From Artemia franciscana (taxonomy: Eukaryota; Arthropoda; Branchiopoda; Anostraca; Artemiidae): 64,000 nt of DNA. The notes beneath the pieces are model-generated. The model was not told the DNA's origin and ran no database searches. It saw only the letters and a program-made list of their open reading frames with translations. Shown one piece after another: positions 43,023 to 54,600 of the stretch. The position numbers were made by a program, and so were the translations under genes. The stretch is from NCBI RefSeq assembly GCF_032884065.1, contig NC_088868.1:36758867-36822866 (forward strand), written 5' to 3'. Position 1 is the first letter of the stretch. Each line of letters opens with the position of its first letter.

Positions 43023-43792
43023 CCATAGAAGCTTTCTTTTAAACCCATTAAATATATGTACAAAGAAAGAAATGCGTGTACAGAGGTCTTCCTTTCCAAT
43101 GAATTGTTGATGAGTAGACAAGAGTGTGGGTCATGAGAGATGGCTGGTGAATGTAATGGGGGGTGAGTGTTTTGCAAGGTCTAAAAATTTAGAGCATTGC
43201 TCAGGTTGGCAACTGAGCACAAAAGTAAAATTTTGTGGATGGTTTTTCTTTGTGACTGTTATACTTATGTAATGTCAAGTATTTTCAAGTTGATCTTCAT
43301 TGTTTTGTTTTTATTGCCATGGCCCTAGGACTTTAGTGTAGTAAAACCTTTTTATGTCCATTCATTTTCTTTAAACAGACAGGGGTTCTATGTTTCCTAG
43401 CTTCAATAAATTTATATGCAAGTTTGAGACCACGGGTTACAAATTAGGTCAAAACTTGCAAATGGAACTATGATATGGCTAATTAATTTGTAAGGAATGT
43501 ATATCAATTTAAAGATTAAAAAAAAAATCATGCAGAAAACAACTCGAGAAATAAATAAAAGTATCCCTTTACAATCATTTAATGAATTGTCACAAATGTA
43601 GGTCACTCTTAAGATTGAAATGAACAAAGCTGCAATTATGAATCTTTTTCTTTAAAGAAACTGAAGGGGGAAACCTCAAAGCTTTGACAAATTCAATCTG
43701 ACTTTTGGGCTCTTTTCCATGGGAACTTTCTTTGGTTTTTTTCCAACCAAGTAAAAACAGCAGAGACAGCATAAGGTATAAGTGACTTGCTA

Positions 43793-44725
43793 ACATTTAG
43801 AAAAAGCTACATGCAACCTGATCTGAATAAGGATGCTATTGTATAGTATCAAAGAGAAGCCGACAGGTATATCCAAAATGCAGAACAGGTTCATAGAATT
43901 CCATTGCAGTGGTAAAGAAACAAGAAAATTACAAAAATTAAGGTAAAAAAGAACTGAGAAGCAGAGCAGATTAACAAGAAACTATGAAAATTGCAAGTAC
44001 AGTACTAAGTGCATACAGCAAGTAATATTAGCAAATTAAGATCATAGCTGCACTTTTTTTCTCTCTTGCTTGTTAAACTGACTTATCCATCTACCAACAG
44101 TTGTTCACCAGGTTCTTTGGATGATTCGTCTGCCCAGGGAAAATCCATAGAGGATTAAATAATTACTGTCTAGGATAATTTTATTTTGGAAGGAAAACTT
44201 TCTCGATGACCACTTTTTTGATAGGTAATAATTCCAGGGACTGATAGCCCATCCTTCAATTGTCCAAATCTAAGGTGACCTTTCTAAGAACTGGTGGCCT
44301 GGACTAGGTGACCTCTCTGTGAGCTGATAACCCAACCTGGGGCATCAGTCCATAGAGAGGATTTAGAGAATAGGCAATCACTCTATAGACTGATCACCCA
44401 CATTCCAAACTAGGTCATCAATCCATAGAGAGATCACCCAGATTTTAAGAATAGGCCATCAACCATTAGAATAATGGCCTGTCAAGAGAGTGGTTACCCA
44501 AAAAAACTTGTGGACCCCACTGTCTAGAGCTGAAATATTTCTATTTTCCAGCTTCAGTCATCCCTCTCATACATGATTCTCCAAAAAACTGGTGACCCAA
44601 CTTTAGCTATATATCCTATGTAAACTTAAAAGCAACAACTTGCCTGCTTTCTTCGCTTACTCAGTAGATACGCTGCAATAGCCTTCTTCTGGATTTGGCT
44701 TAATGCTCTCATTGCTTCAGTTTGA
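43793..44725. repeat. Segmental repeat, copy 2 (with intact transposase exon 1)
   Basis: See 41256-42305. The shared segment ends at ATTGCTTCAG.TTG; beyond that copy 2 runs into the Harbinger end sequence while copy 1 does not. Confidence 0.9.
44644..44712 (-). CDS. Harbinger transposase exon 1 (23 codons)
   Basis: ATG at 44712, MRALSQIQKKAIAAYLLSKR and RKQ, donor CAG|GCAAGT at 44644. GCAAGT is the consensus for the rare GC-AG introns, and both ends are phase 0, so the product reads ...SKRRKQ|EQLYGSAK...RRWWVRP, as expected for the N-terminus of this family (a run of basic residues before the RxWWVRP block). Joined length 426 residues, normal for HARBI1-like proteins. Stops do not precede the ATG at once (the frame is open to 44943), so a longer start cannot be ruled out, but that part overlaps the element end repeats. 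Confidence 0.68.
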
Positions 44726-44734
44726 AAATCTGAT

Positions 44735-44907
44735 TTGAAAAATCGTGTCCGATTTGACGCAGCAGTGGGAACTATGGAATAGAGCTTGTCGCAGCGACGC
44801 AAAAGTCTGCGTTTCAGTGTGAACACTCCATCCGATTGTGTCGTACGTCTCTTCCGACAGACAAAAAATCGTGTCGGGATTGACGCAGCAGTGTGAACTA
44901 AGGGTAA
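44735..44907 (-). mobile_element. Candidate Harbinger terminal sequence with repeats
   Basis: On the minus strand, TTA (44907-44905) is followed by CCCTTAGTTCACACTGCTGC, like the TTA target and GC-rich, CACACTG-type ends of PIF/Harbinger elements. The stretch TCGTGTC.G.ATTGACGCAGC occurs twice in direct orientation (44746-44775, 44868-44897), as subterminal repeats would. It lies under 200 bases before exon 1. I could not find the matching far end near 31-36 kb. Confidence 0.45.
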
Positions 44908-45209
44908 GTTGAATTTAGCGGCAGAAATGGATAGAAAGAGCAAAGCCGAAAAGTAGTTTTTGATTCGTTAATTTACCATTAGTAGAAGAAATAGAGTAAT
45001 ACTTACCTAGCATAAATTTGAATTTAAAATAGAATTGAATTCCAACAATAGAGATCATGCAAAAGAGCGGTAAGAATATTTGAAAATAAGAATCAACTTA
45101 ACATAGTCAACGAGTAATAGCATATTCCACAACAATGTCTGGGGAAAATTTATGATGAGGAACTCTGTTAGGTTAGGATTGGGCTATACTTGGTAGACTT
45201 GATAAGATC

Positions 45210-45843
45210 AGTAAAATTCTAGTTAATTGATTTCTTGCTACCTTGGAAAGGGCTAAGGTTAGGAAAATGAAACTTTCAGGGATGGGTTTCCAGGCTAAAG
45301 TATGTCCTGGGAAGGTATTTTAAAGTACCCACCTCTGCTCCTTCTCCCTCTAGAGGGCCCTGAAATTTGCCTAAATGACAGGTCTATACCTATTGAAATT
45401 TTGACAAAACAACATTTTACCTTAATTTTCAGTTACTAGTTGCTTTTTCTCTGCCTTTAGTTCTGAAAAATTCAGTTCCTGTTATTTGAGTAGGCTAGAA
45501 TTTTGAGCCATATCAATGTTTTTTTTCTCAAATTTAGGAAATGTATTTGCATATCTTTGAAACCTTATAAAATGGAATTGAGCAAAGTTATGCAGCTGAA
45601 AACAATTTTGTTGTACTTCAATGAAGCAGAAGATCTATTTTTGCAAGGTTTAACTTTTATGACACATATTTTAAAGGTCATCAAACATCAGGGCCCTCTA
45701 GAGAGAGGAGGAGTAGAGGTGGTTGCTTCAAAATACCTTCCTGGGACATACTTTAGTCTGTAGATTCATCCCTGAAAGTTTTATTTTCCTAACTTAAACC
45801 CTTTCTGTGATAGCAAGAAGTCAATTAACTAGAATTTTACCAA
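45210..45843. mobile_element. Foldback element, ~165-bp arms
   Basis: Arm 45210-45375 (GTAAAATTCTAGTTAATTGA, GGAAAATGAAACTTTCAGGG, CTAGAGGGCCCTGA) is repeated in inverse at 45683-45843. No coding sequence. Confidence 0.85.
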
Positions 45844-46274
45844 GCCTTTATGAGTCAACTTGAAGAAAAAATCACAATAGCATACATTGTTTTATAGGCT
45901 TGCAAAAGTACACCCTTAAATCCAAAACCATTGTCCTTAAAGCCAATCCTAATAAATCTAGCTTCAAATTTGGTAAATAAGCAAATATTTGAGCAAACAT
46001 TTCTGAACCATGAATAAAGTGAAATGCAACACTATACCTTATCTATGCTCTATTTGAATATAATAATTGCTTTTGTTGCAAATTCAGTTTTAATGTAACC
46101 TAATCTTTATAACCAAATCCTAATATTTAGCCCATTTGATTCTGTCACTGGCAAGTAATTTTATGTATAAACTAGTTTAAAAAATATTGGTGCTAACCAT
46201 GGTATATAAGCTGTATCTGAAATAAGAGAAAAGGGCAGGCAATAATCATTGAGGGTTGACAATGGGGTTATTCA

Positions 46275-46820
46275 TTATTCATATTGTTGACTTACAAATT
46301 AAGTGAACATACCAGTCAATGCCTTTTTTATGCTCTTTAAAAATAAGGTATAATAAATGCTTCTATTGCAAATTCAAATTTAAGCACTTTTTGAACTCTT
46401 GACAATGACAAAAATATTTATAGTTTTTGGGTATAAAAAAGTCTGAAAACATTGGTCTCAAGCTTGTAGTTTCATAATAAATCTATTTTTGTAATAAAGT
46501 TTACAATATTATGCTGTTTTCTCCTTCCTTGATGCTGAATATTCAATTAAAGTAGGCCTATGCATTATCTAAAAAATATTGAAAATATGAAAGCTAATGG
46601 AAGAAGGTGTTGACTGGCTAGGTTATGTTAGGTTATGCTATTTGAAGCCTTTTTTATACCCAAAAACTAGAAATATTTTGGTTATTTTCAAGAGCTCAAA
46701 AAGGGCTTAAGTTTGAATTTGCAATAGAAGCAATTAGAATATTTGTAAAGAGCTTAAAAAATGCATCAAGTATTGTATTCACTTTATTGTAAGTCAATAA
46801 TATGAACAACAGAAAATTTG
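46275..46820. mobile_element. Foldback element, second copy of the 33172 family
   Basis: Arms 46275-46460 and 46645-46820 are inverse copies (TGCTTCTATTGCAAATTCAA, TTTTTGGGTATAAAAAAG) and match the arms at 33172-34112. Confidence 0.8.
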
Positions 46821-47130
46821 CCCATAAACAGCTTAAAATTGAATTTATGAAAAAAGTAATTAGGCTAGTACATTCAGATAGAGCATAAAAAAGGCATTGA
46901 GTGGTGTGTCCACTTTATTTGTAGGTTAAAAATATAGACTGCTCCAAATTTACCCCAAATTTTTTGAAGAAAATTGTCCCTTTGTACCATAGGCAGGGGT
47001 GCTGCTAAGGAGGGGGTGTGGGGACTCCCCCCTAAAGGTTCTTAGAAAGGACTTCTGTCAGGCAAAGCCACTAACCAAAGTCACTATCTTGTAGCACAAG
47101 CTTCTGGAAGCAATTTTGTCTGGCAAAGCC
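46757..47130 (+). repeat. Segment copied at 52490-52860
   Basis: ATGCATCAAGTATTGTATTC through GGAAGCAATTTTGTCTGGC is almost identical to 52490-52860. After 47130 the text has GG..GCC-rich unknown repeats to about 47400 (TTGGCC or TTGCCCCCC, AAAACTTGT). No gene. Confidence 0.9.
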
Positions 47131-47794
47131 TAACAAAACTTCTTACTTCACGGGCATGAAGTCAATGGAAGCCTATTGGCCCCCTAAAAAACCACTAGTT
47201 TAGCAGAGCCCTACAAAACTTGTTTTTTTTTTGGTCCAATGTTATGTCATAGACTTTTGTTGGATGAAGAACAAAAAAATTAACTGCTTCATTTGTGCAA
47301 TGTTGACAGAAGCCAATTGCCCCCCCTAGAAAACAATTTGTTAAGCCAAGCCCACAAAACCTGATATAATAGTTAGTCAAATCTAATGTCATTAAAGACT
47401 TCCATTGGGCAAAGGACTACAAAATTTACTGCTTCATCTGCACAAAATCAACAAAAACTTAATATTTTGTTGGTTTGTTACTATGTCAGAAAAGACATGA
47501 CTCTACTTGGATAAAACTTGTTGTGAAATATTCCCTTTTCTTTCCAAAATATTATAAACAGCTGATATATTTTGATAAGTCATGAGCCCATAGAATTGCA
47601 AGGGTATACTAAGTTTATTTAGAGCTATAGCCAGGTCTTTTTATAAAAGCTTTGAATTTGTTTTGAGCTTTTCAGTTTTTTTGAATACATAAAATAAATA
47701 CAGGTAAACAGCTGTGGTGAAATCAAAGTAACATTTCTGACATCACTTGGGGAAGTTTGTCCTGGTCCATCGTTGACAAATATTGGAGTCTGAA

Positions 47795-48575
47795 TAGAAG
47801 AAGATGGGGCTGAAAAAATGGAAGTTACTTATCCTCTCATGTCTGACACTGTGGAGTCTCTTGAAAGAAAAAAACACTTTAGAACAAGTTTACTGTTCAG
47901 AAATTTATCACAAAGAAACAGTAGGAATCAGCAATATTTTTGCTATTCTTTCTTGCAGTATTGACTGTACTGAGTTAGCAAAAAAACTGACTCCTGAAGT
48001 TAAGTTAGATTCTGTCACTAATGAATCAACTACAATGAAAACCCTAGACATAGGCTAATCAACCAGCAATTATAGAACTAGGCTTGTATCAATGAAGAAA
48101 AACTGGCATTTCAATGCTATGATTTTGCAAGCAACATGAGTGGATGCTTCAATGGAACACAAGCTCATATTTCCAAGAAGTCAGGAAGAAATATTCAATA
48201 TCAAAGATGCCCAGCCCACAGAGGGAACATTATCATTCTTTTTGCTGAAAACATTATCATTCTTTTTACAAAAGTGCTGGAAGTATCATTGAGTTTGCTG
48301 AGTTGTTCTCTCTATAAAAAAAGAACAGATGAGGGATGCCTTTAGTTTACAGGGCATTCACTTTTGCAAAAACTATTGTAGTGACATTGGCCAAAGGTGA
48401 ACAACTATTTAGCAAGATGAAAATCATCAAGAGCAGATTGAGGTGAATTATGGGAAACAATTGACTTGACCATCTCATGCTCATCATGTCAAAAAAAGAC
48501 CTGCTAGATAAAGTTGACATCAACCTACTTGTAGAAAAGCAGAAAATTGAAAAGCTGTGCAGCCTTAAAGTTTAG
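47795..48575 (+). pseudogene. hAT-family transposase remnant
   Basis: Pieces in different frames: 48112-48230 reads CYDFASNMSGCFNGTQAHI with YQRCPAHRGN after it, the hAT core GYDGAxNMSG...HCxAHxLNL; 48385-48540 reads VVTLAKGEQLFSKMKIIKSR, then LDHLMLIMSKKDLLDKVDI, the C-terminal dimerisation region. Several stops and shifts; internal repetition of ACATTATCATTCTTTTT at 48228-48270. A dead DNA transposon, like ZMYM/ZBED-type relatives. Confidence 0.75.
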
Positions 48576-48879
48576 CTCATTGTCTTTGTCTTGATTAGCT
48601 TTTATACCTGAGTTTTTCTCTACAATATATGACAGTCTTCTGCAACTAACCAAATTATTTTAACAGCTAAAAACAAAGTAAACAAATGCTGGTTGTTGTT
48701 AGTACCTACCCAAATTCATCAGCACATTTTGGACTTCTGTTCCCCCTCCCCTACTATAAAAGGCTAGTGGTGCCCCTGAGCATAGGTTGTACTAAGGTAG
48801 CCTATTGACTGATCCCTCAGAACAAATTCAACTGATTTTTCCCTTCTTTACCACCCTAGAAAAATTTCTTCCTTGAGTC

Positions 48880-49105
48880 CTTACAAAAAAACAAAGAATG
48901 AACTGTATTCTTAACATGCTTCTTTCCCAACTGACCTACTTCTACAGTGATACCTACTCTCTTAGTTTTTAGATATTTCTTTGGAATGTACTTGATTCCT
49001 GTTGAATTAATCATTATAACTAGAAAGAGCATAAATAAAGGAATTGAGTAGTGTGTCACATATTTATATATGACCCATTATATGAAAAGGCAAATGATGG
49101 AGTGC

Positions 49106-49140
<35 letters not shown>
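48880..49140 (-). repeat. Repeat fragment and 32-base poly-A
   Basis: The minus strand 48935-48880 reads QLGKKHVKNTVHSLF, as at 20430 and 32680. 49109-49140 is an A-run, possibly a retroposon tail on the plus strand. Confidence 0.5.
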
Positions 49141-49143
<3 letters not shown>

Positions 49144-49679
49144 GCACTCAAAAACAACAACAAACATTAGTCCAAGAAATTAAAAATGACATTTTGCCAT
49201 TCATGGTCAGTTTGCTTACTGGATATTTGAGTGGTTAGCTCATACAGCTTAGCACATGGATTTGACAAAGTATATTTTCTCAGGAGGTGCTTGTTTAGGT
49301 CCATGGGAGGACATTGCAGGACCATACTTACCACTATCATCACTATAACTTTCAAGATTCTAAATATAATTTGCACATAGCAGAAACCTAGTATATCTCA
49401 AAAAAATAAATGCTTTATTTTGAAAGGATCAGATTAACTAAATATTTGGTAAAACAGTACTAAATAAAAAATATGTGGCATGGCTACACTATCATAAATC
49501 TTCGCAAAAAGGGCTTTTGTGGAAAAATTTGTCTCTATGGTAGTTATAGATAAAGTAACACCACCTCATTGCATGGTGCCAGATTAGTTAAAAAAGCATA
49601 AAGTGAATCTAAAACAGCTTATAGTTTGTTGAATGTTGAGAAGCTGAGATTAAGAGATGCTCCTTTTTGCAATCTTTGT

Positions 49680-49880
49680 TAAAAGTAAAGATTACAGCAT
49701 TTGACTCTATAGTCCCTACTGGTAGTGCTGATCTCCATATCATGGCCCTTTAGATGGGAAATGCAGTGGGGGGGGGGGGCATTCTGTGCTTTCATACAAA
49801 CTTCCTGTTTACCTTCCCAGGACTCAAATCCCTATCTTCATGGACAAAGGATTTCAAGTCTAGTATGTTAAGCACTTAGA
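49680..49880 (-). repeat. tRNA-derived SINE, copy 3 (partial)
   Basis: Reverse complement carries AATCCTTTGTCCATGAAGA, GGATTTGAGTCCTGGGAAGG and AGGTAAACAGGAAG; the middle CAGCCAGAAT part is missing. Confidence 0.65.
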
Positions 49881-50392
49881 AAATGGAAAAAACGCACATA
49901 TTTTGGACAAATTCTATGTGCAATTTTAGTTAGGGCCATTGATGTCAACACAGAAAAGCTTAAGGTCATATGTCAAATTTTTGGAAAAAAAAGAAAACAA
50001 AAGGAAATATCCTTGGGTTGAAAAGTTGGAGCTGCTCTTCTGATAACTGGAATTAATATTTTTTTCAACTACTTAGGTTAGGCTCATAGAGGAAAATATT
50101 CACTTGGAAAGAAAATATAAAAAGTCATACATTCAAAGAAAATATAGACAACATTTTATTTATGTCAAATCCATTAGAAATTATGCAAGTATTATACTAA
50201 ATTTTCGATTTTAAAGAGAGGATCTCAAAGCCTTTTTTTCTCTGGTTATATTGTGCTAAAACTGGCTTTCATGTCTTCATTTTCATTCAGTGTAGGCTCA
50301 TCAAGGAGGGGATGCATTTGTGAGTGAACTAGTTTAGTCAGTTTGAGTGAATTAATTAGGAGAGAATAAACACTAAACTCATACCAAGGTAA

Positions 50393-50700
50393 CTAAGTAA
50401 GTAAGTATGACAGCACTAGACCCTTAAGGTCCAAACTGACAGTCTGCTCTCTGTTTTGTGGCCCTTCAGCCAGGAAGTACAATGGGGGCCAGTCATCCTG
50501 TTCTTTTGCACACCCTTCGTGCTTACCTTCCCCTGATTTCTTCAGGTACCCATTTAAAGCTAGTTCAATTCTGGCTGAACATGCAGAGTCACACCACTGA
50601 CCCCTGTCCAAAACCAAATAACTGGCCATGTCAGGAATCATGTTCATGCCCTCAGACAACAGATTCCCAACCCAGCACACCAATCAGTTAGCTAAGACAG
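50393..50700 (-). repeat. tRNA-derived SINE, copy 4
   Basis: Reverse complement: TTCAGCCAGAATTGA, GGGTACCTGAAGAAATCAGG, GGTAAGCACGAAGGG, GGCTGAAGGGCCACAAAAC, ending CTTAAGGGTCTAGTGCTGTC. Confidence 0.8.
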
Positions 50701-51130
50701 GTAGACTTCTATAAATGACTGTTAGTAACAAGCAGCTGTAAATTAGGGGGTATATGAGCTTATATTCAACACTAACCTTGAGTGTTTGAAATTGAAAGAA
50801 ATTTTCTGCACCATTCTTTTAATATGAGTTCTTTTCTATGTCCAAAATCATCAGTATTTGAGCAGCTAGGCTATTGTAATAATTAATATTAATATCCTAA
50901 GTAAATATGAAGCTACACACCAACAGAGTTATAACCAAGATTATTTTCTTGCCTATGTCTATACCCAAGCATCATGGGGGGTGGTAGTGGTTGTATGCGA
51001 TACTTATGATAGTGCCCATTCTATTAAAAAAGAGCAGTGAATAGAATGAAATGGTAAGACTAGGTTTGATTAAGGCTATTATAATGTTTGGTTCAAAAAA
51101 GGATTCTTGAACCAGGATAACCAATTTTGA

Positions 51131-51421
51131 TTAAACTTTAATTAGGGAATTAAAAAGAAATGGTAGAAATTTAATTAAGGAACTACTAGTAGTATTTACT
51201 ACTACTAAATACTCGCTGCAAAGCTGTCCAAGGCCAAAACAGCTACACATGCTCCTCCATCCCAATCTATTCAAAGCCTCCCATGAATTTCCTATTTCCC
51301 TTAAATCTTTCCTTGCAACATCCTGCCACCCCATTTGGGGACAACCTACCACCTCATTTAGGGTCAAACTGCTTTTCATTTGACCATAGAATTGTTGGCT
51401 GACAAGGGCAATCTTTAGCAA
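51131..51421 (-). pseudogene. LINE C-terminal fragment
   Basis: A 96-codon frame: MGWQDVARKDLREIGNSWEA and LNRLGWRSMCSCF are the typical end of a non-LTR retrotransposon protein (RW..D..KDL....W....A.DR..WR). A short TAGTAG microsatellite (51188-51215) follows as its tail. 51020-51130 matches 32700-32880. Confidence 0.65.
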
Positions 51422-52431
51422 TCAATCATCCTTCATCTCCAGAACATTTCCTAGCCATCTCAATCTTTGTCTCATTATAGCCCTAGAAAGCAGGATTAAA
51501 CCATATTTTTTGTACTTATAATCAATTATGGTGTCATCAATACTTAGTACAGTGATGTAAATTCATTCTTAATCTATATTCATAAAACTAAAGTAAAATT
51601 TGACAACTTCAATTTAAAGTAATTGGCTTGAATAGACTTGGAGAAGTGATCAAATTAGAGTAAAAACACATTAACTGACTCCTACTGTATTATCTAAAAT
51701 ATTAAGGCTGGATCTTTTTTCTTCCCCACTTTGCTTGCTATTGAGTTATGGTCTCAAGCCTTGCAGGTGAATTTACTAGGATATCTGACGATTGCTTTAA
51801 AAAAGATTTATAGGGGGTGGAGGGTCAAAATTTTTCCTTTTTTCCTAAAGAGGAATTTGAAACACGCCCTGGTTTTGACACGATTTCTGTAGAGCTTCAG
51901 GGGGTGACATTGCAATCTTGAGGAGCAGTCAAACCATAGTAAATTTGGGATGGTATCAAAGTTGCAGAGTAGCCTGTATATCATCAATATGGCACCAAAC
52001 TTGGGTTTGCATATGGCATCTGGCATTTTCAGCTAGATGTGTATGTGCATCTTGATGACCTTTTATTTGTTTTGTTCCTAGCTGCTAGACTGATTCTACA
52101 GTTGCTTGATCTGACTTGTTGACAGGACTGTGTATTTTCTAAATTCTAATTTGAGTCAAATCTTTCCCACCAAGAGCTTTGCCATCTACTGTTGAATGTT
52201 CTTTTGCTTGAGTTTGGTTGGAATCTGCTGCTGTTGTCTGTGCATGTAGGTTGGGTTTAGGATGATCATAAACCAGTACTCCCAAGACCTGTTCAGTGTG
52301 CTGCATGTGAATTGTTGTTTTGAGATGTCTTGTGATCCCAGTAAGGTTTGTATTTTCCATAGTGAATAATGTTGAATAATTAACTAACAATGGCCTCGTC
52401 CAAAATTACTATTATTATTATTATTTTTTGT

Positions 52432-52911
52432 CAAGAATAGGGAATCAAGCGCAGTTTAGTAGAAATACATTGAAGTTTCTTGGTTAAAAAAATGCATCAA
52501 GTATTGTATTCGCTTTATTTGTAAGTCAGTAATATGAACAACAGAAAATTTGCCCATAAACAGCTTAAAATTGAATTTGTGACAAAAGTAATTAGGCTAG
52601 TACATTCAGAAAGAGCATAAAAAAGGCATTGAGTGGTGTGTCCACTTTATTTGTAGGTTAGAAATATAGACTGCTCCAAATTTACCCCAAATGTTTTGAA
52701 GAAAATTGTCCCTTTGTACCATGGGCAGGGATGCCGCTAAGGAGGGGCTGTGGGGACTCCCCCCTAAAGGTTCTCTGAAAGGACTTCTGTCAGGCAAAGC
52801 CACTAACCAAAGTCACTATCTTTTAGCACAAGCTTCTGGAAGCAATTTTGTCTGGCAAAGATATGTCTAGAATAGGGAATCAAGCGCAGTTTAGTAGAAA
52901 TACATTGAAAT
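52432..52911. repeat. Inserted copy of 46757-47130 between 43-bp direct repeats
   Basis: AGAATAGGGAATCAAGCGCA (continuing GTTTAGTAGAAATACATTGAA) occurs at 52434 and again at 52869. Between them is a ~370-base copy of 46757-47130. Confidence 0.88.
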
Positions 52912-53689
52912 GTATCCCCCCCCCCTGTGTGCAGGCATAAACATAGGACAATGTGCTCTGTATATCTTTAAAAATGGACTTTGAGATGAATCTAAACTAA
53001 GTTATGATTTGATATGACATAATAATCCAAAAATACAGAAGTGTACAAATTGTGTATAAGATGGGAAAAGTTGGTAAATTTATTTAAGAAAAAATTGAGA
53101 ACTATACTATTTTAAAATAAAAACCAAACTCTGATATGCTGTTTTATTAGCAATTATTTTATCAGAAAATGTCCCGAGTTCTTCTTATTTATTTTTTTAT
53201 TACGGAATGAAGAGAATATTAAACGCAATTTAGCTCAGAAGTAGTCAAGTTAGTTTATCAAAAGTCTAATGTATATGCAACAACCACAATATTTTTGGCA
53301 AAGTAAATAATATGGGTGGAAGAAAACAGGAATCAATCTTATTTAATCAATATAACAGAAATCAATAGGGGGTTCCTCTCCGAGAATACAAACCTAAAGG
53401 ATATCAAAATAATAGCATTACCCCCCACCCCCCTGGACCCATTTTATATGTATTATTGCTTGAAAATTGTGATTTTAATAAAAAAAATTTATTATTTCAG
53501 AATTTGTCAGTGTTGCCAGGTTGAAATTTGAAAGTGAATAAGCAAAACTAATTAATTAAATTTGACAATGCTTTTATGTGTAAAATTCGAACTTTAAAAA
53601 TGTTTTGATTCCTTAAGACAGTTACACTTTTAAAGAAAAGCTACACCTTTTCAAGTTGTCAAGGAGGCACACTCGTGCCTCGTATAAAG

Positions 53690-54330
53690 AGGCGACACAC
53701 GACAATGTTAAGCGATCTTCGGTTCCAGTGGTCGCAGACGGATGGGGAGGGATGCATTTCGTAGCCCGAGCTCCAACTAAGAAACCTGCAAAATTTCATC
53801 CCCCTCCAACTTTTTCTTCATGGGGAAAATCTGGCCGAAAGTTTCGACCTGTCAACCCAAGCCCCCCTTTAACGTTGTCCGATCGGGCTGAAATTCACAA
53901 GTTAAGGTCCCCTAGGGCCCAGGAGCTTATCCGCGAAATTTCAGCTTGATCCGATAACTCCTTCCCTGTTTTCCAGAAACCACGCATAGCCACTTAAAAT
54001 TCATTTACTTTTTTTTCCTAGACGCCTACAGGTCACATCCGACATCGGATCTGGGTGTACGAAGACTCATTCGATGCGGAATTCTCCGAGTAAGTGCCCA
54101 TGAAAGTTTCGTAGGAAAATCTTAACCCCCCGAAAGTTTCGACCCTCCAACCCCCCCCCCCCCCACCCCTTTTATCGTTGTCCGATCGGGCTGAAATTCA
54201 CAAGTTAAGGTCCCCTACGGCCCAAGAGCTTATCCGCGAAATTTCAGCTCGATCCGATAACTCCTTCCCTGTTTTCCAGAAACCACCCATTAGCTATTTA
54301 ATTAACGGATTTCTCTCCATAAGAGCCCAT
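53690..54330. repeat. Tandem repeat, ~301-bp period, about two units
   Basis: GTTGTCCGATCGGGCTGAAA through CTGTTTTCCAGAAACCAC occurs at 53873-53983 and 54174-54287. Higher GC than its surroundings. The open frame over it is a by-product. Confidence 0.9.
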
Positions 54331-54379
54331 GTTAATTTGAAATTTTTAAAAGCTATTGAGAAGTTATATTTACACACAT

Positions 54380-54453
54380 GCAAGTTATTAGCTCAGTTGG
54401 TAGAGCGTGAGACTTTTAATCCTCGGGTCAAGGGTTCAAGTCCCTTACGGGCG
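54380..54453 (+). tRNA. tRNA-Lys(UUU)-like pseudogene
   Basis: TAGCTCAGTTGGTAGAGC (D arm, A box), GACTTTTAATC (anticodon loop CUUUUAA) and AAGGGTTCAAGTCCCTT (T arm, perfect) are clear, followed by a T-run at 54455. But the 5' acceptor strand GCAAGTT does not pair with ACGGGC and the anticodon stem has two mismatches, so it is probably a decayed or 5'-replaced tRNA. Confidence 0.7.
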
Positions 54454-54600
54454 GTTTTTTTCACAACATCAAAAAAATTTTGATAACACCTGGACAGCTT
54501 ATCATTTGAGAGATAACAGAATATTAGCTTCTTATGAGCAAAAGAAACATTTCGGTCATTCTATCTATTTTTTTTCTATTTTATAAAATGATTTAAAAGC

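Noticed and set aside
44743-44943. N-terminal extension of transposase exon 1 upstream of MRALSQ
   Set aside because: The extra frame runs through repeated element-end sequence and has no match to the family N-terminus.
53656-54483. Two similar plus-strand frames sharing SDRAEIHKLRSP
   Set aside because: The similarity is due to the 301-bp tandem repeat; the second runs through the tRNA-like sequence.
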